From Neodontobutis hainanensis (lineage: Eukaryota > Chordata > Actinopteri > Gobiiformes > Odontobutidae), in contig JALDNG010000460.1 of NCBI GenBank assembly GCA_024349245.1, positions 1 through 64,000 of the forward strand: 64,000 nucleotides of DNA, read 5' to 3'. The position numbers were made by a program, and so were the translations under genes. A model generated the notes under the pieces. That model ran no database searches. It saw only the letters and a list, made by a program, of their open reading frames with translations, and was not told the DNA's origin. Each line of letters starts with the position of its first letter. The first letter of the stretch is position 1. Of the stretch, positions 1 through 12,600 are shown in pieces.

Positions 1-678
1 AGGATGCGCAATGAAGTAAACTCATCCATTAAAGAGTTTGAGTCACAAAAGGCACATTTGAAAACAACAGGAGATGACCCACTGTGCTCGAGTCAGGGCA
101 GGATTCACTGGCAACACAGTATAACAGGACATTTAAAGAAGGCAGGAGAAAACCCAGAGCGGCACAGAAGATGTAGCAAGCTTTTTGTTGTTACTAATGT
201 AAACAACATGGCGCGCTCATGATTGGATAAAACTACGGTTGATAAATCACCGAACAGGTATTCATGAAAAGTAGCTGCTCTTTTGCAAACACTTTCAACA
301 GAAGCACTCCAGGATGGTTCTGGCAGAGTCAGGTTAGCTTCCTCCCACCGCCCAGACGTGCATGTGTAGGTGGGTAGATCTAAAATTGCCCCAGCAGGGT
401 CAGTCCTGCGGCTAACTGGCCTTTGTCCAGGGTGGACCCATCTTTTTTCTTCCCTTTCTTCCCTTTATCCCTCATTGTGTTATGTCATCCTTTAATTAGG
501 CCCCAGTCTTTTTGAACAAGCCTCGACTGGTTTCGGGGCATTCCCCGTGGAGCGACCGCTGGCCTCATAAATCTGTCGTCAGCCTCCATCAAACGGGATC
601 CGTGGCCGTTATTTGATGTTGAAGCTTATAGTTTTTTTTTTTTTATGTGGTCTCTGTCTGTTTGACTTTGTTTCCCAG
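1..678 (+). other. lamb1 intron (left edge of window)
   Basis: The window opens inside a lamb1 intron. It ends in the acceptor tttcccag at 671-678, in front of the exon starting at 679. A short open frame at 4-222 shows no laminin motif or other recognisable domain. I see nothing else here. Confidence 0.6.
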
Positions 679-3600
679 AATGCCAGTGCGACCCCCAGGG
701 CTCTCTCAGCACGGTGTGTGACCCCAGCGGAGGCCAGTGTCAGTGCAGGTCAAACGTCGTCGGCAGAAATTGTGATAAATGTGCCCCGGCCACATTTCAG
801 TTCGGACCCAACGGCTGCAGAGGTGAGAGGGAATATACAGAAAACACTGATAAATATGTAAATATGTACTGCAGAAGTAGACATCTTTTCCAAGGATTTC
901 TAATCCACAATAATTTTAAGGTTAATGAAAACACAGTACTTTACAAATGCAGTAAGGATACTTAACTATAACATGCACTCAACAATTTGGAGTCATCTTG
1001 GAGTGCAGGGATGTCTAAAACAGTCCATGGTTAATAATCTTAACTAGTGTTTGTTTATTTTTATTTTTTTTATTTGTGTCTTTAGGTTAATGTTATGTTA
1101 AAACAAAGTTTACAAATCTATTACTGCAATTATTTAAATATGCTTTTAATATATTTATATTTATTATATGTATTTGTATATTTTCTATTCCTAAAGAAGG
1201 CCTGAAATTCCTGATTGTGTTGATTAGGTTTCTTACATTTGAAAACATGTATTTTACTCATTTTTATTTCTGTGTTTCAGCCTGTGAGTGTGACCCTCAG
1301 GGCTCCCACAGTTCGTTCTGTGACCAGCTCAGTGGTCAGTGCAGTTGTGTCCCGGGAGCGTACAGCCGGCAGTGCGACCGGTGTCTGCCCGGACACTGGG
1401 GCTTCCCGACCTGTCGCCCCTGCAGCTGTAACGGACACACGGAGGAGTGTGACCCCCTCACGGGGCGCTGCACCGACTGTAGAGACCACACTACGGGACA
1501 CAGCTGCGAGAGGTGAGACCATAACCTGGACCTACCACCTACAATGTGTCCTGGAAAACCTGAAAATATTGTTTAACCTGGAATTTAATGTTAATGTTTC
1601 AATCGGTTCAACTCGGACTTTAACCAGTTTTAAATAGATTTAAAGTAGTTTTAGAAGGATTTGGATATGTTTAAAGAGTGGTCACCCTGACTTCCCTTCT
1701 TCCTCTTCCATCTGTCTTCTCTCTCGTCAGGTGTCTGGACGGTTACTACGGCGACCCGGTTCTGGGGTCAGGTGACCATTGTCGTCCGTGCATGTGTCCC
1801 GACGGTCCAGGCAGTCTGAGGCAGTTTGCGGGGATGTGTTACCGCGGCGACAACACCGTGCAGGCCGTCTGCGCCTGCAACCCCGGATACAGAGGTTAGG
1901 CTTTATTAAGCAAAGGTGCTTGGGATTCCCGTTGTTCTTTCAAGGTTTTAAAAATAATGGTGTTTAAAATTGTCTGAAAAGAGATTTTTTAACCACATTG
2001 TCCAGCCAGATTTCTAAAAAAGCTTTTGTCTATAAAAGCTGCAACAAAACACTCTCTAAACTTCTGTCCCATGTCTCTTGTCTTCAACAATCCTCCTATA
2101 GCTCACTGTTTATTGCCTCCAGACATTTATAAAGCCACAACTTTGACACTACCATCACATTTTCCTTCACAGATGAGCTGCCTGTACCTTTCATGTTGAC
2201 AGATAAGAATAAATAAGGTGTAATCGGACGAAACGTAGGACAATAAACACAATGGAAACGCTCTGAAGGGATAATTACAGTGACAGAGCGTTCAGCCTCA
2301 GGGCAGGAAGTTGTCTTTGTGGGATAAACGTTGGGTCGTTGTCTGGATACGTTTTTAATTTGAGGAGAAGATGCTCTGTGATTTGGCTCGATGTAAACCG
2401 AGTCTGGCAGAAGGAATGTAATGCCTCTGTAGATGTGTGTTATTACCAGAGGAAATAAGGTGCTCTGCTGCCGACAGACGCATGAATCATACACTTTCTC
2501 CTTTGTCCAAACGAGAGGAAATATCACTGGAATCAGCTGAGTTTATCACTGCAGCTGCTGCACGCTAGGCTCAAACATAACAGTGCTGACAAAGTCCAAA
2601 TAAAATTGTCTTAATTATCTGCACAGACATGACAGGTTGTGATGTCTGTGGTATTAAAGTCAGAGGAGTCAGTCTAGATCAGTATCTAGAACAAATCAAA
2701 AGACAATGTATGATTGGCTTAAAATATTTGCAAGACAATCTGACATCACTTCTTTAAAGGGCTGCAGAGTAATTATAATATGTTATCTATTTATCAAAGT
2801 AACAGGGGGTTTTGAAGACAGGAGAAAAGCAACAGTAATAATATCAGGTCATTTAAAGGCATAGTAGTGCTGCCTCAAAGAAATAAACAATTATTTATTT
2901 AGTATTTTAGACATATAATCTTTATATAACACGTTTCCACCTACTCAAAGCGCTTTACATACATTAAACTATTTACCAGTGTTAGAGAACTTCACTGGAG
3001 GCAATGTAGGTTAAGTGTCTTGCCCAAGGACACAACAACAGTATGCAGGGGAGAGCGGGATGTTGTGATGTTTTGGGATGTTTCAAGCGGGGATTGATCC
3101 GCCCACCCGCCAGTCGAAGGACGACTACTCTACCCACTGAGCTACTGCTGACAATCAAGAGCTATTCAACCTTTTTAAATGGTAATGGTACCTGTAATCG
3201 GACAGGAGGTGCCAGGTCCAGTCCGGTTTTTGGAGGACATCATGTTACCATGAGCATTTGTATTTGTTAAAGTTTAATACCTATATATTTTTATTACACA
3301 GAGTAAATACAAGTAAATACAAATAATTTAATATTATTTAAGATATGTAATCTATAGTTATGACTGTAACTACCAAAACAATAAATGGCTTTAACCAATG
3401 TAACCATTTCAAATCCTATTAAATCCTAAACCTATCACAGGCTGAAATATGGGGGCTTTATGGTAAACGTTGGTAATAACAGCTTAATTAAAATTTGTAT
3501 TTAGTTAAATATAGTTTTAATTAAATAACACAAATATTCAAATGAAAAATTAAAGACTTAAACAACCGAATACAATAATATCAAAGCAGCGGCAGTAGCT

Positions 3601-6600
3601 GTGTGCTTGATACTCAGACAAAATAAAGCAGTTTAGGCTGGATACATTTTAGTTTTAAACCAGTTCATAAACCAGGTCTGAGAGATTTTACAAGCCACAC
3701 AAAGTCTTGTTATAAACCTCTGTTAAATCAAAGTAGTGACACATCACAGGCCATGCTCTTCATATTAATGTCAATGTTCTCACATTTGCAAAACCAAAAA
3801 ATCACAGAGCCCGTTCTTTGTATTGTTGGTTATTATTATTTACATTTTTTAAGCTCCTCTGGTGCTAGCAGCAGCTTTATCCACAGTAACACAGTGAACC
3901 AGACCTTTCACCTTTGTGCTTTTTAAGGCTTTTAAATTTTTTTCTGGAGGAATGTATTTTTTGTAATCTCACATGACTGCTTGGACACGTGACCATCTCC
4001 TATAGGTACAAAAGTTTTTATCTGGCAGCCATCTTGAGTTTGCCCTGATGAAGGCCTAAAAGGCTGAATAACGTTGGCATTTTTAAAACCATGTTTTAAT
4101 AAAGGCTTTTTAGTTATTTCACCTTTTTGAGTCTCTCAGCGTTCTTCTCAAGAAAGAACAGAAAAAAATAACTAAAACTCTAGGACGTCATTTAACCTAC
4201 TCCTGACAGTTTTATGAAGCTTGTGTTCTTTGCTGAAACATTTGTGCCATGACAGCTTGCCAACTAAAAACTCTTATATACATGATTAAATCTCACGTCT
4301 ACATTTTCTCCCTCTTAACAATCGCCCCTCTGTTTCCTCCAGGTGCTCGCTGCGACGAGTGCTCACCTGGTTACCACGGAAACCCCAGCGAGGCCGGGGG
4401 GCAGTGCCGGCCGTGCGAGTGCAACAACAACATTGACATGCTGGACCTGGAGTCGTGCGACGCTCGGACAGGGGAGTGTCTACGCTGCCTGTACCACAGT
4501 GAGGGCCCGTCCTGTCAGCGCTGCAAACTCGGTTACTACGGCAACGCCCTGCAACAGGACTGCAGGAGTGAGTACACGGGTTTATGGGATTAATATTACT
4601 GGGTTCAGAGGCAGGTCTTTTATGTTAGTATTTGAAAAATGAAGAAAAACTGCTTTATTTTTAGATTTAAACTGCAGAAATATGTCTTCTTTTGGTCTAA
4701 ATGTCCAAAAGTAAATGACATATAAACTTAATTTGAAGTTTGAGTCTCTGGGCTAATCTCTGAGACTGAAATCTTATATTACTTATCACAACAACCCAAA
4801 AGTTTTTTGTTTTTTTTACAACTTGATACAGACTAATCTCTATTGGACACATGGCAATTTTTTAAAGAGGTGTTTTGTTGTGTTCTGTTGCAAAAAACAG
4901 TAGAGCTTTCCAGCTTTTTAAACTTTTAATTCAGAAATTTGTTCATGTTCATTTTAGAGACTCAATATTTAATGTCACAAGTTTTGTTTTTAATGTAGAC
5001 AACTGAAGGAGTGCCTTTGTGATTTTTTTACAACAATAGACACTTTACACCCAACATAAAAACATAATACATAAAAAAAGAAAACGTAATCAAATACACT
5101 CCCAAATTGCTGGTTTTTAATTATATTTAGTCTTCCCCAGACTCTCTATCTTCCCTCAACTCCAGTGACAGACAATAAAAACATTCTGCATAATTTCCGC
5201 GATATACCTGCTTTTATTTTGAGAGTTTTGTACTTCCTAGTGCTCGCAGACTAAATAGACTTAAAGTAATCAGTGAGGAAAATATCCATGTGTTTTTCTC
5301 TCCGTTTAGGAACATTCAGGAATGTAGCTCCCTAATAATTCCACTCCTGTGTGTGAACTACGAGTTTTTTCAGGAATAAATACTCAACCTAATACAAACT
5401 CAATGTAGGTAAACATTGTGTTAAATTAGCGTATAACAATGGTATATTAATTGGGGGCACCTAACTTTGATTTTAATAAGATCATGTCACAATAACAGTC
5501 ACAGAATCTATTTATATCTTTGTATTGTGATGAAACTCTAAAAGGTACAACAATTATCCCTCTTTCTCCCGCCCTCAGAGTGCGTGTGTAACCACCTCGG
5601 CAGTGACCCATCCAGCTGCTCGTCTCCAGGAGAGTGCCACTGCGATCGAGTCAGCGGGCAGTGCCACTGTTTGCCCAACGTGGTGGGTCAGTACTGCGAC
5701 CGCTGCGCCCCTGACACCTGGAACATGGCCAGCGGCAATGGCTGCCAGAGCTGCAACTGTAACCCAAACCACTCGAATGGGACGTCCTGCAATGAGGTAC
5801 CCACTTGGACTGTTTTACTAAAACAGAATGATGGTTTATTAGATTTTGTATTTTAAGTTTATGATTTTGTATTGTTTGTGTCCTCAGATCAGTGGCCAGT
5901 GCTCCTGTCAGCCCGGGTTTGGAGGAAGAACGTGCAGCGAGTGTCGGGAGCTTTTCTGGGGTGATCCTGAGGACAAATGTCACGGTATGGGTTGCACATT
6001 GTCACAAATATCAAATTAACAATGTTTTGACCCTCTGAGGCTGCTGTGGTTTGGGTTTTGACCCTCTGAGGCTGCTGTAGTTTGAGTTTTGACCCTCTGA
6101 GGCTGCTGCAGTTTGAGTTTTGACTCTTTGCGGCTGCTGTAGTTTGAGTTTTGACCTTCTGAGGCTGCTGTAGTTTGGGTTTTGACCCTCTGAGGTTGCT
6201 GTAGTTTGAGTTTTGACCCTCTGAGTCTGTAGTAGTTTGAGTTTTGACCCTCTGAGGCTGCTGTAGTTTGAGTTTTGACTCTCTGCGGCTGCTGTAGTTT
6301 TCAGTTTTGACCCTTTGAGGCTGCTGCAGTTTGAGTTTTGACTCTCTGAGGCTGCTGTAGTTTGAGTTTTGACTCTCTGCGGCTGCTGTAGTTTTCAGTT
6401 TTGACCCTTTGAGGCTGCTGCAGTTTGAGTTTTGACACTCTGAGGCTGCTGTAGTTTGGGTTTTGACCCTCTGAGGCTGCTGTAGTTTGGGTTTTGACCC
6501 TCTGAGTCTGTAGTAGTTTGAGTTTTGACCCTCTGGGGCTGCTGTAGTTTGGGGTTTGACCCTCTGAGGCTGCTGTAGTCTGAGTTTTGACCCTCTGAGG

Positions 6601-9600
6601 CTGCTGTAGTTTGGGTTTTGATCCTGTAGTTTGAGAAGTTTAAACCAAAGCAGAGAGGAGTAGCTACACATAAACTTGTCAGGATAATGTCCGGGAAAAG
6701 GTTTTATTAAAAGTTTATTTTTATTGGTCTAAACCTTAAACTTCTTGAATAAACAGAGAGACACTGCGCTGCCCTCCTGCTGCATTGCGGGAACATTCCT
6801 GCTTCAGCATCCTCTCACTGTGATCTTGTGTGTGTTGCAATATTGAGTCCAGATGTTCTGTGAGGCATGACGGTCAATGTTTCCACGACAACAAGACCAG
6901 AGACCGGAGCTGCGTCGCGACAAAAGGGGGCTTTGTTAGAGTTTAGCCCAAAGCTGAGAGTCAGTCAGAGCGATACCTGCTGAGAGCGACCGAGCAAAAG
7001 AGAGAAGGACAAGAACAAGAGCTGATTACTAAGAAAATTAAGAGAGAAAACACTCACTGCCTTTATTCTTATTTATTGTCCAAAAACATCAAAGGTAAAT
7101 GCAGTTCAGTCAGAAAAACTAATGAGGAGGCTTGATTCTAAAGCTGTGACCAGAGACAGATGTCAGCTGCAGGAAAAGACGTTGTTTTACAGATATGACT
7201 CAGAAAACTGCTCAAAGCAAATGTGATTGTTTTGTCTTCTTTAGTTGGATTTGAACAGGTTTTAGATAGATTTGAGACAGTGGTATTTGGATTTGACAGT
7301 CACAACAGACCATCTGTCCAACGGCTTTTCCCTTAAGGGGTCACCAAAGAGAACTATGAACCTTTTTAAAAACTGAAATGTCAGTGTACCATTCTCCCCT
7401 GTACTCTTCTGAGGAAATGGAGTTGATCCTGGCTCTTCCTGTATTCAGCCGAGTCCAGTTTTTTGACTAGATGCACTCCATTTGTGACCCTGAATATAAA
7501 AAAATCCAAACTGCCATGTCTGAGTTTAACACATGCACTTTTAAAGCTTTCGATTTGATGACCTCTGACCATTTGAACTGCTCTGGACTCTTCCCTTTTA
7601 CCTTCACGGACCACTTGAGTTGTATTCTCTCAGCTGTGTCTGGGACAAGCTCCAAACCCAATAGAAACCAGATGTTTCGACACTCAGACAAACCCCCGGT
7701 GTTACTTTATCCCTCAGATGTTTGTTTGGTTTGGCTCTGACCCTGTTCTTAAGATGTTTTCACTGTAAATGAAAAAACATGGCCCTTTTAGAGGAATGTT
7801 AAAATTTTTTTGTTAGAAAGCATTTGTGAGAAGAGAGACCACAAAATTTTAACTTTTTACCCATATTTCAGCTTCATATTAACTTTAAATTAATATGTTT
7901 GGCTTTGGGTGACTATTTATTTAAATAACAGTAAAGTATTTGATGTAGAAAGTGAGCAGACTAATGTTTAGACTAGGGGTGCACCGATCCGACTTTTTCA
8001 GTCCCGATACCGATACCGATGCCTGGGCTTTGTGTATCTGTCGATACCAGATACCGATCCGATACTATTGTTGAATTAATAATAAACAGTATACAATAAT
8101 AAACAGTATACCTTCCACCTTATACCTTCCTTGAAGAGACTAAAGGCATCAGATTTTACTAACTTAATCTTAATTAATTAATATGTAGTAAAGCTCAAAG
8201 CTTTTATATCTTTAATCTCTTTCGAGACGTGTTCGCAAACTTTTTTGTACAGTTCTGGCAGTGCGGTCTCGGAAAAATACTTGCGAGATGGAAGAGAGTA
8301 CCTCGGCTCTAAGTGTTCCAGTAGGCGACGGAAGCCCTCGTCTTCAACAACTGACATTGGTTGAGCATCTAAAACAATGAATTCTACAACTTTCTGTGTA
8401 ATTGCCGATGCTTTCATGCTTTCCATCGGAAACCTTTCGCGTCGTTGAAATCCATCCTGCAAAGTTAGTTGCTGGGCTGTATTGTCCGCTCCTTTTGCTT
8501 TGCTGAGCTGCAGGAATTCAGCGTGCTCCTTAGCATGGTGTTTCTGGATGTGCTTGATTAAATTGGTAGTATTGTACTTGGCAGTAATACCACCTCCCCT
8601 CGAAACATTTACTTTGCAGACATTGCAAACAGCCGACGAACTAGTTGGCGTGGCAAGTGTGAAATATCTCCACACCGCCGACTCTCTGGGATGCTCCATG
8701 TTGCTTCTAGCATGTGACACACGTGAAACTGACAAATGACGTAGGTCCTGCAGCGACGAAGAAAAAAAAACCTGCAGCGACGAAGAAAAAAAAAACCTGG
8801 ATCGGCCCGTGGATCTGTTAATTTTTCCGATCCCCGATCCAGCTATTTTGTCAGTATCGCGGCCGATATCCGATCCTAATATCGGATCGGTGCACCCCTA
8901 AAGTTTAGACTACCGGGAAATGTAAGTAAATGTTGCAAAACTCTTTGGCTCTGAATTGTTTGCCGGTGGGTGGCGTCTGAAACGTGAGACCCCTGCCTTC
9001 AGCTGCTTGGGAAAAACTGGATGTTAATCACTCTATAGAGGTTGTTTAATCACAAACATAAATTACAAGTTCTGTAGAAAATGAGGAATGATGGATTGTC
9101 AAAGGCCATATGGACCAAGTAATGCCTATTGTATTATTATTCTGTGGTCTTTGAGATACAAGTATTTGGTGATGGCTGATTGTTAACGCAGCCACAGATT
9201 ACAATGCTATATATTTGGGAATTTTTTTTTTTTATAGACCACACGTTTTTATTGACGTCAATTAGAGCCGTTAGATGGTTTAGGTTTAATGTTGTTGCTC
9301 CTGTCTGCTTCTCCAAACTGGTAGTGTAAGTGTATGGACTGTCTACTGCAGGGAATAATAATTGGTTGTAAATAAACATGGATGCTGTGGGCTCATATCT
9401 TCCCCATTCAATGGCCTCACCCCAGGGCAATAAAATTGCGGTTACTGCAGTGTAAAACTATAGTTTTCAAATAGCAATAATGGATGTCATACCATCTTTT
9501 GTAACAGAATGTAACATGATTTTTACACTTGTAAAGTTGCCATTAGATTTCTCCAAAGCCTCTCTCATGGAACCTCGAAGGTCCTCGAGTAAGGGCGCCA

Positions 9601-12600
9601 CCATATAGCAATATACAGCAATATACCACCGTCCACCAGAGGGCAGGCTCTAAAAGTGGAAATATAAGGAGAAACCCAATGGCGACTTAACAAGTATAAA
9701 AATCATGAATACAGCCTGGTACAAAAGATGGCTCCGGTCTCTAGAGCTAAGTTTTTACTACATGACAACTCTCATAGCGACAATATTGGTGAAAAGGGTA
9801 CCAATGGGCGGAAGTTGTCCATAGTATGTACTGTCATTGATTTCTCCTTATGTTTCTGCTTTTGGAGCCTGCTAGAAAAGGAACGCTAACTATTTTTCCT
9901 TCCCGCAAACTTTATTACGTTTGGCAGTCAATGCCGTTGTTTAACCCCGTCGACTTGGAACAATGTGTTACTCCTTGTAAGCAGGCCTTAATCTAAATTT
10001 TTCTCCATTTTTATATTGCTTGATTTTCATAATATTGCCCCTTTTTTATTTGGTTTTCTATACTATACTTAAATTCAGCCGGAAAATAGCATGAACTCAC
10101 GTGCTCTCTTCTGAAGAATCCTATCTTCTATTTAGGCCTCGTTCCCTCAGACCCCTGCACGCTGTTTTTCCAAACGCCTCTGTATTCTTCTGCAAGAAGA
10201 ATTGGACCGTTTCTTTAAACATTTCTTCCTCGGGATATAAATGGCGCTTTTTTTCACGTATATTCTATGGATAGAAATAGTCTATTATTTTTCGCAATTC
10301 TCCTTTGGGCGCTAAATTGTTCCTAGAGTTATATATACGACGCCCTCTTTAGATTATATAGATAGAAATAACACCTTTTTTATTAATTTCTTCCCTGAAC
10401 TACACGCTACACCATCTTTAGATTATGCTTAGTGGAAAGAGCCAACAATTTCTTTGCGCTATCTTCCTCCCCGAGACCCAATCGGTGCTTATTTTAGACT
10501 GCATTCAATGGATATAATTTTTTATTTTTTTTTTTTATAACTGCACCACATGTGCTGATTTTTCACATTCTGAATCTAATCTAGGTTCTTTGGAGGTTAG
10601 TTTTTTCAAGCAGTCTCTTTCTACTTGTTATTCCCCAAAGCTGCACCCACAGACACCTAACCATAACAAATAATAAAAGGTGCTCACCCTCGATAGTCTC
10701 AGCGTCTGGGATGCTTCTCCTGGCTGGCTCGCCAATTGTAGTGTCCAATACTGAACCCTCAGCCTTTGGAAATATTGGATGGAATAAGTCATGAAAGCAC
10801 AACCAGTTGAAGGCCATAGAGTCTTTATTGTTCACAGCCACAACAATAAACGACCCGAGTAGACTATCCCCCAGCTCTACTAAAAATTGTACAGTAGACA
10901 TAAGCTTTTATACAGTTTTCACAAGTTTATTAATGACTCTTCCTGTACGGCCTTGAAGATCTCCTCATTAACTCTCTGATGCCACCCTGTAAGGCCTTGT
11001 GGACCCCCTCCTTTTCGGGCCTCTCCTTTCCTCTGTAACCTTCGGTAACAGGCACCGGTGTCTCTATCTAGATCTTTCCTATATTATGTTTTCTCTTTGT
11101 TATAATATGTTTCTATATGTATGAATATAACATCCCTTACTTGCATAAGTATAAAACATAAGACACATAACATAAATTCATAATAAATGAATAACTAACT
11201 AAGTATACAAAAATAAACACATAACATCGAAAATATTACACCACACCTGTTCTCTGTGCAGCTTGTGACTGTGACCCTCGCGGTATTTCCGAGGAGCAGT
11301 GCGACAAAGAGACTGGCCACTGCGTCTGCGTGGAGGGCGTCACTGGGCCACACTGTGACGTCTGCGCCCGAGGCTACTCCGGGACGTTCCCCGACTGCGA
11401 GCGCTGCCACCAGTGCTTCGCCGAGTGGGATGTCATCGTGGGACAGCTCACCAACCAAACGCACCGCCTAGTCAACAAGGTCAACGCCATCAAACTGAGC
11501 GGGATGAGCGGACCCTACAAGAGCACCATCGAGAGCATGGAGAGGAGCGCGGCCGATGTCAGGGCGGTCCTGAACACAAACCCAGCCTCACAACCGCTCA
11601 GTGAGATCCAGGAGCTGCTGCAACAGGCCAGGTGGGATCACTGCTCGATTATAAGCACGAGAATATGCTACAGGGTTAAAATGAAGTCATCACATGATTA
11701 AACAACTCCTTCAGAAGGATATAAGGATATTTGTTTTGTAATTCAGTTTATTTGTTAACTCAGTATTATTTAGAACATACAGTAAACTTCATACAGAGTT
11801 GGTACAGTTTCTCAGGTACTTTCGATTAACATGATGGATTTAATGTAAAAACAAAAGATGAGACCAGTTTTAATTTAAGAAGAATAAACTTTTTTTTATA
11901 GAAGTGTTTGCATAAAAAAAATAAAAAAGACTTTACTGTAAGAAGTCCATTTGCTGTCAATAATAAATCAGTCACTGCAGGACAATGTTCAGAGTCATCA
12001 CAGGATGTTCTTGTCAAAGATTTGTTTAAAATGATCCCTATTTTTTGGTTCTTAATTAGTTTTTTTTTAGTTTTTCTCTGCCTGTTGCTGGAAACTTAAT
12101 GACTATCACCACTAAGAACGTGTCTCTTGAGGAAATGGAAACATGTGGGGGTGTAGATTTGGAAACAAGACATTTCATTGCTCTGCTGTCATATTTACCA
12201 CATGCTACAAATAATAATGAAAGGCCTACCTATGAGCTATAGATTTTTCACAGTCGTGTGCAAATGCTGACAGATTTATAGAGAAAAAGGCAAGTAGTGT
12301 CCACTAAAAAAAAAACCCACACATTTTACTTATCGGTAGAAACCAAGACAACATTTTTTTTTTCTGCACATCCCCTTTGGACGAAACTGTTTTATTTAAT
12401 TGACAGTATTACCCTAAGATTTAATTCTTGAGAGAAATAATTATTAATAATCCCATCATATTCCCAGCCATTACCTAAAATATTTTGGTCTCATTATTAT
12501 TTTATCTTTATTCCTCTGGTGTGGCCTGTAACGCTGACTGACACTGACCTTTGACCCTTGACAGTGAGCTGATGGGGGTCCTGAGCGACTCGCTGAACAC

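Larger units (their letters stand above)
5985..11261 (+). other. longest lamb1 intron (5.3 kb), rich in repeats
   Basis: In order it holds the 31-bp minisatellite, a truncated hAT element (7974-8902), a short dispersed repeat copy near 9298, a CT-rich degenerate repeat region (about 9890-10560) and a retroviral LTR with primer-binding site on the minus strand (10717-about 11240). Between 6640 and 7970 I see no recognisable element apart from the phrase TTTAGTTGGATTTGAACAGG near 7240, which recurs elsewhere in the window. The next exon starts at 11262. Confidence 0.75.

Noticed and set aside
2096..2527. 143-codon minus-strand open frame in a lamb1 intron
   Set aside because: No domain, atypical composition and intronic location; likely chance.
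5889..6671. 260-codon minus-strand open frame with repeated QNSNYSSLRGSK-type units
   Set aside because: It is the reverse reading of the 31-bp intronic minisatellite and overlaps a lamb1 exon; the protein repeats merely mirror the DNA repeat.
10581..10901. 106-codon minus-strand open frame
   Set aside because: It spans LTR R/U5 and primer-binding site sequence; no gag or pol similarity, so not a gene.
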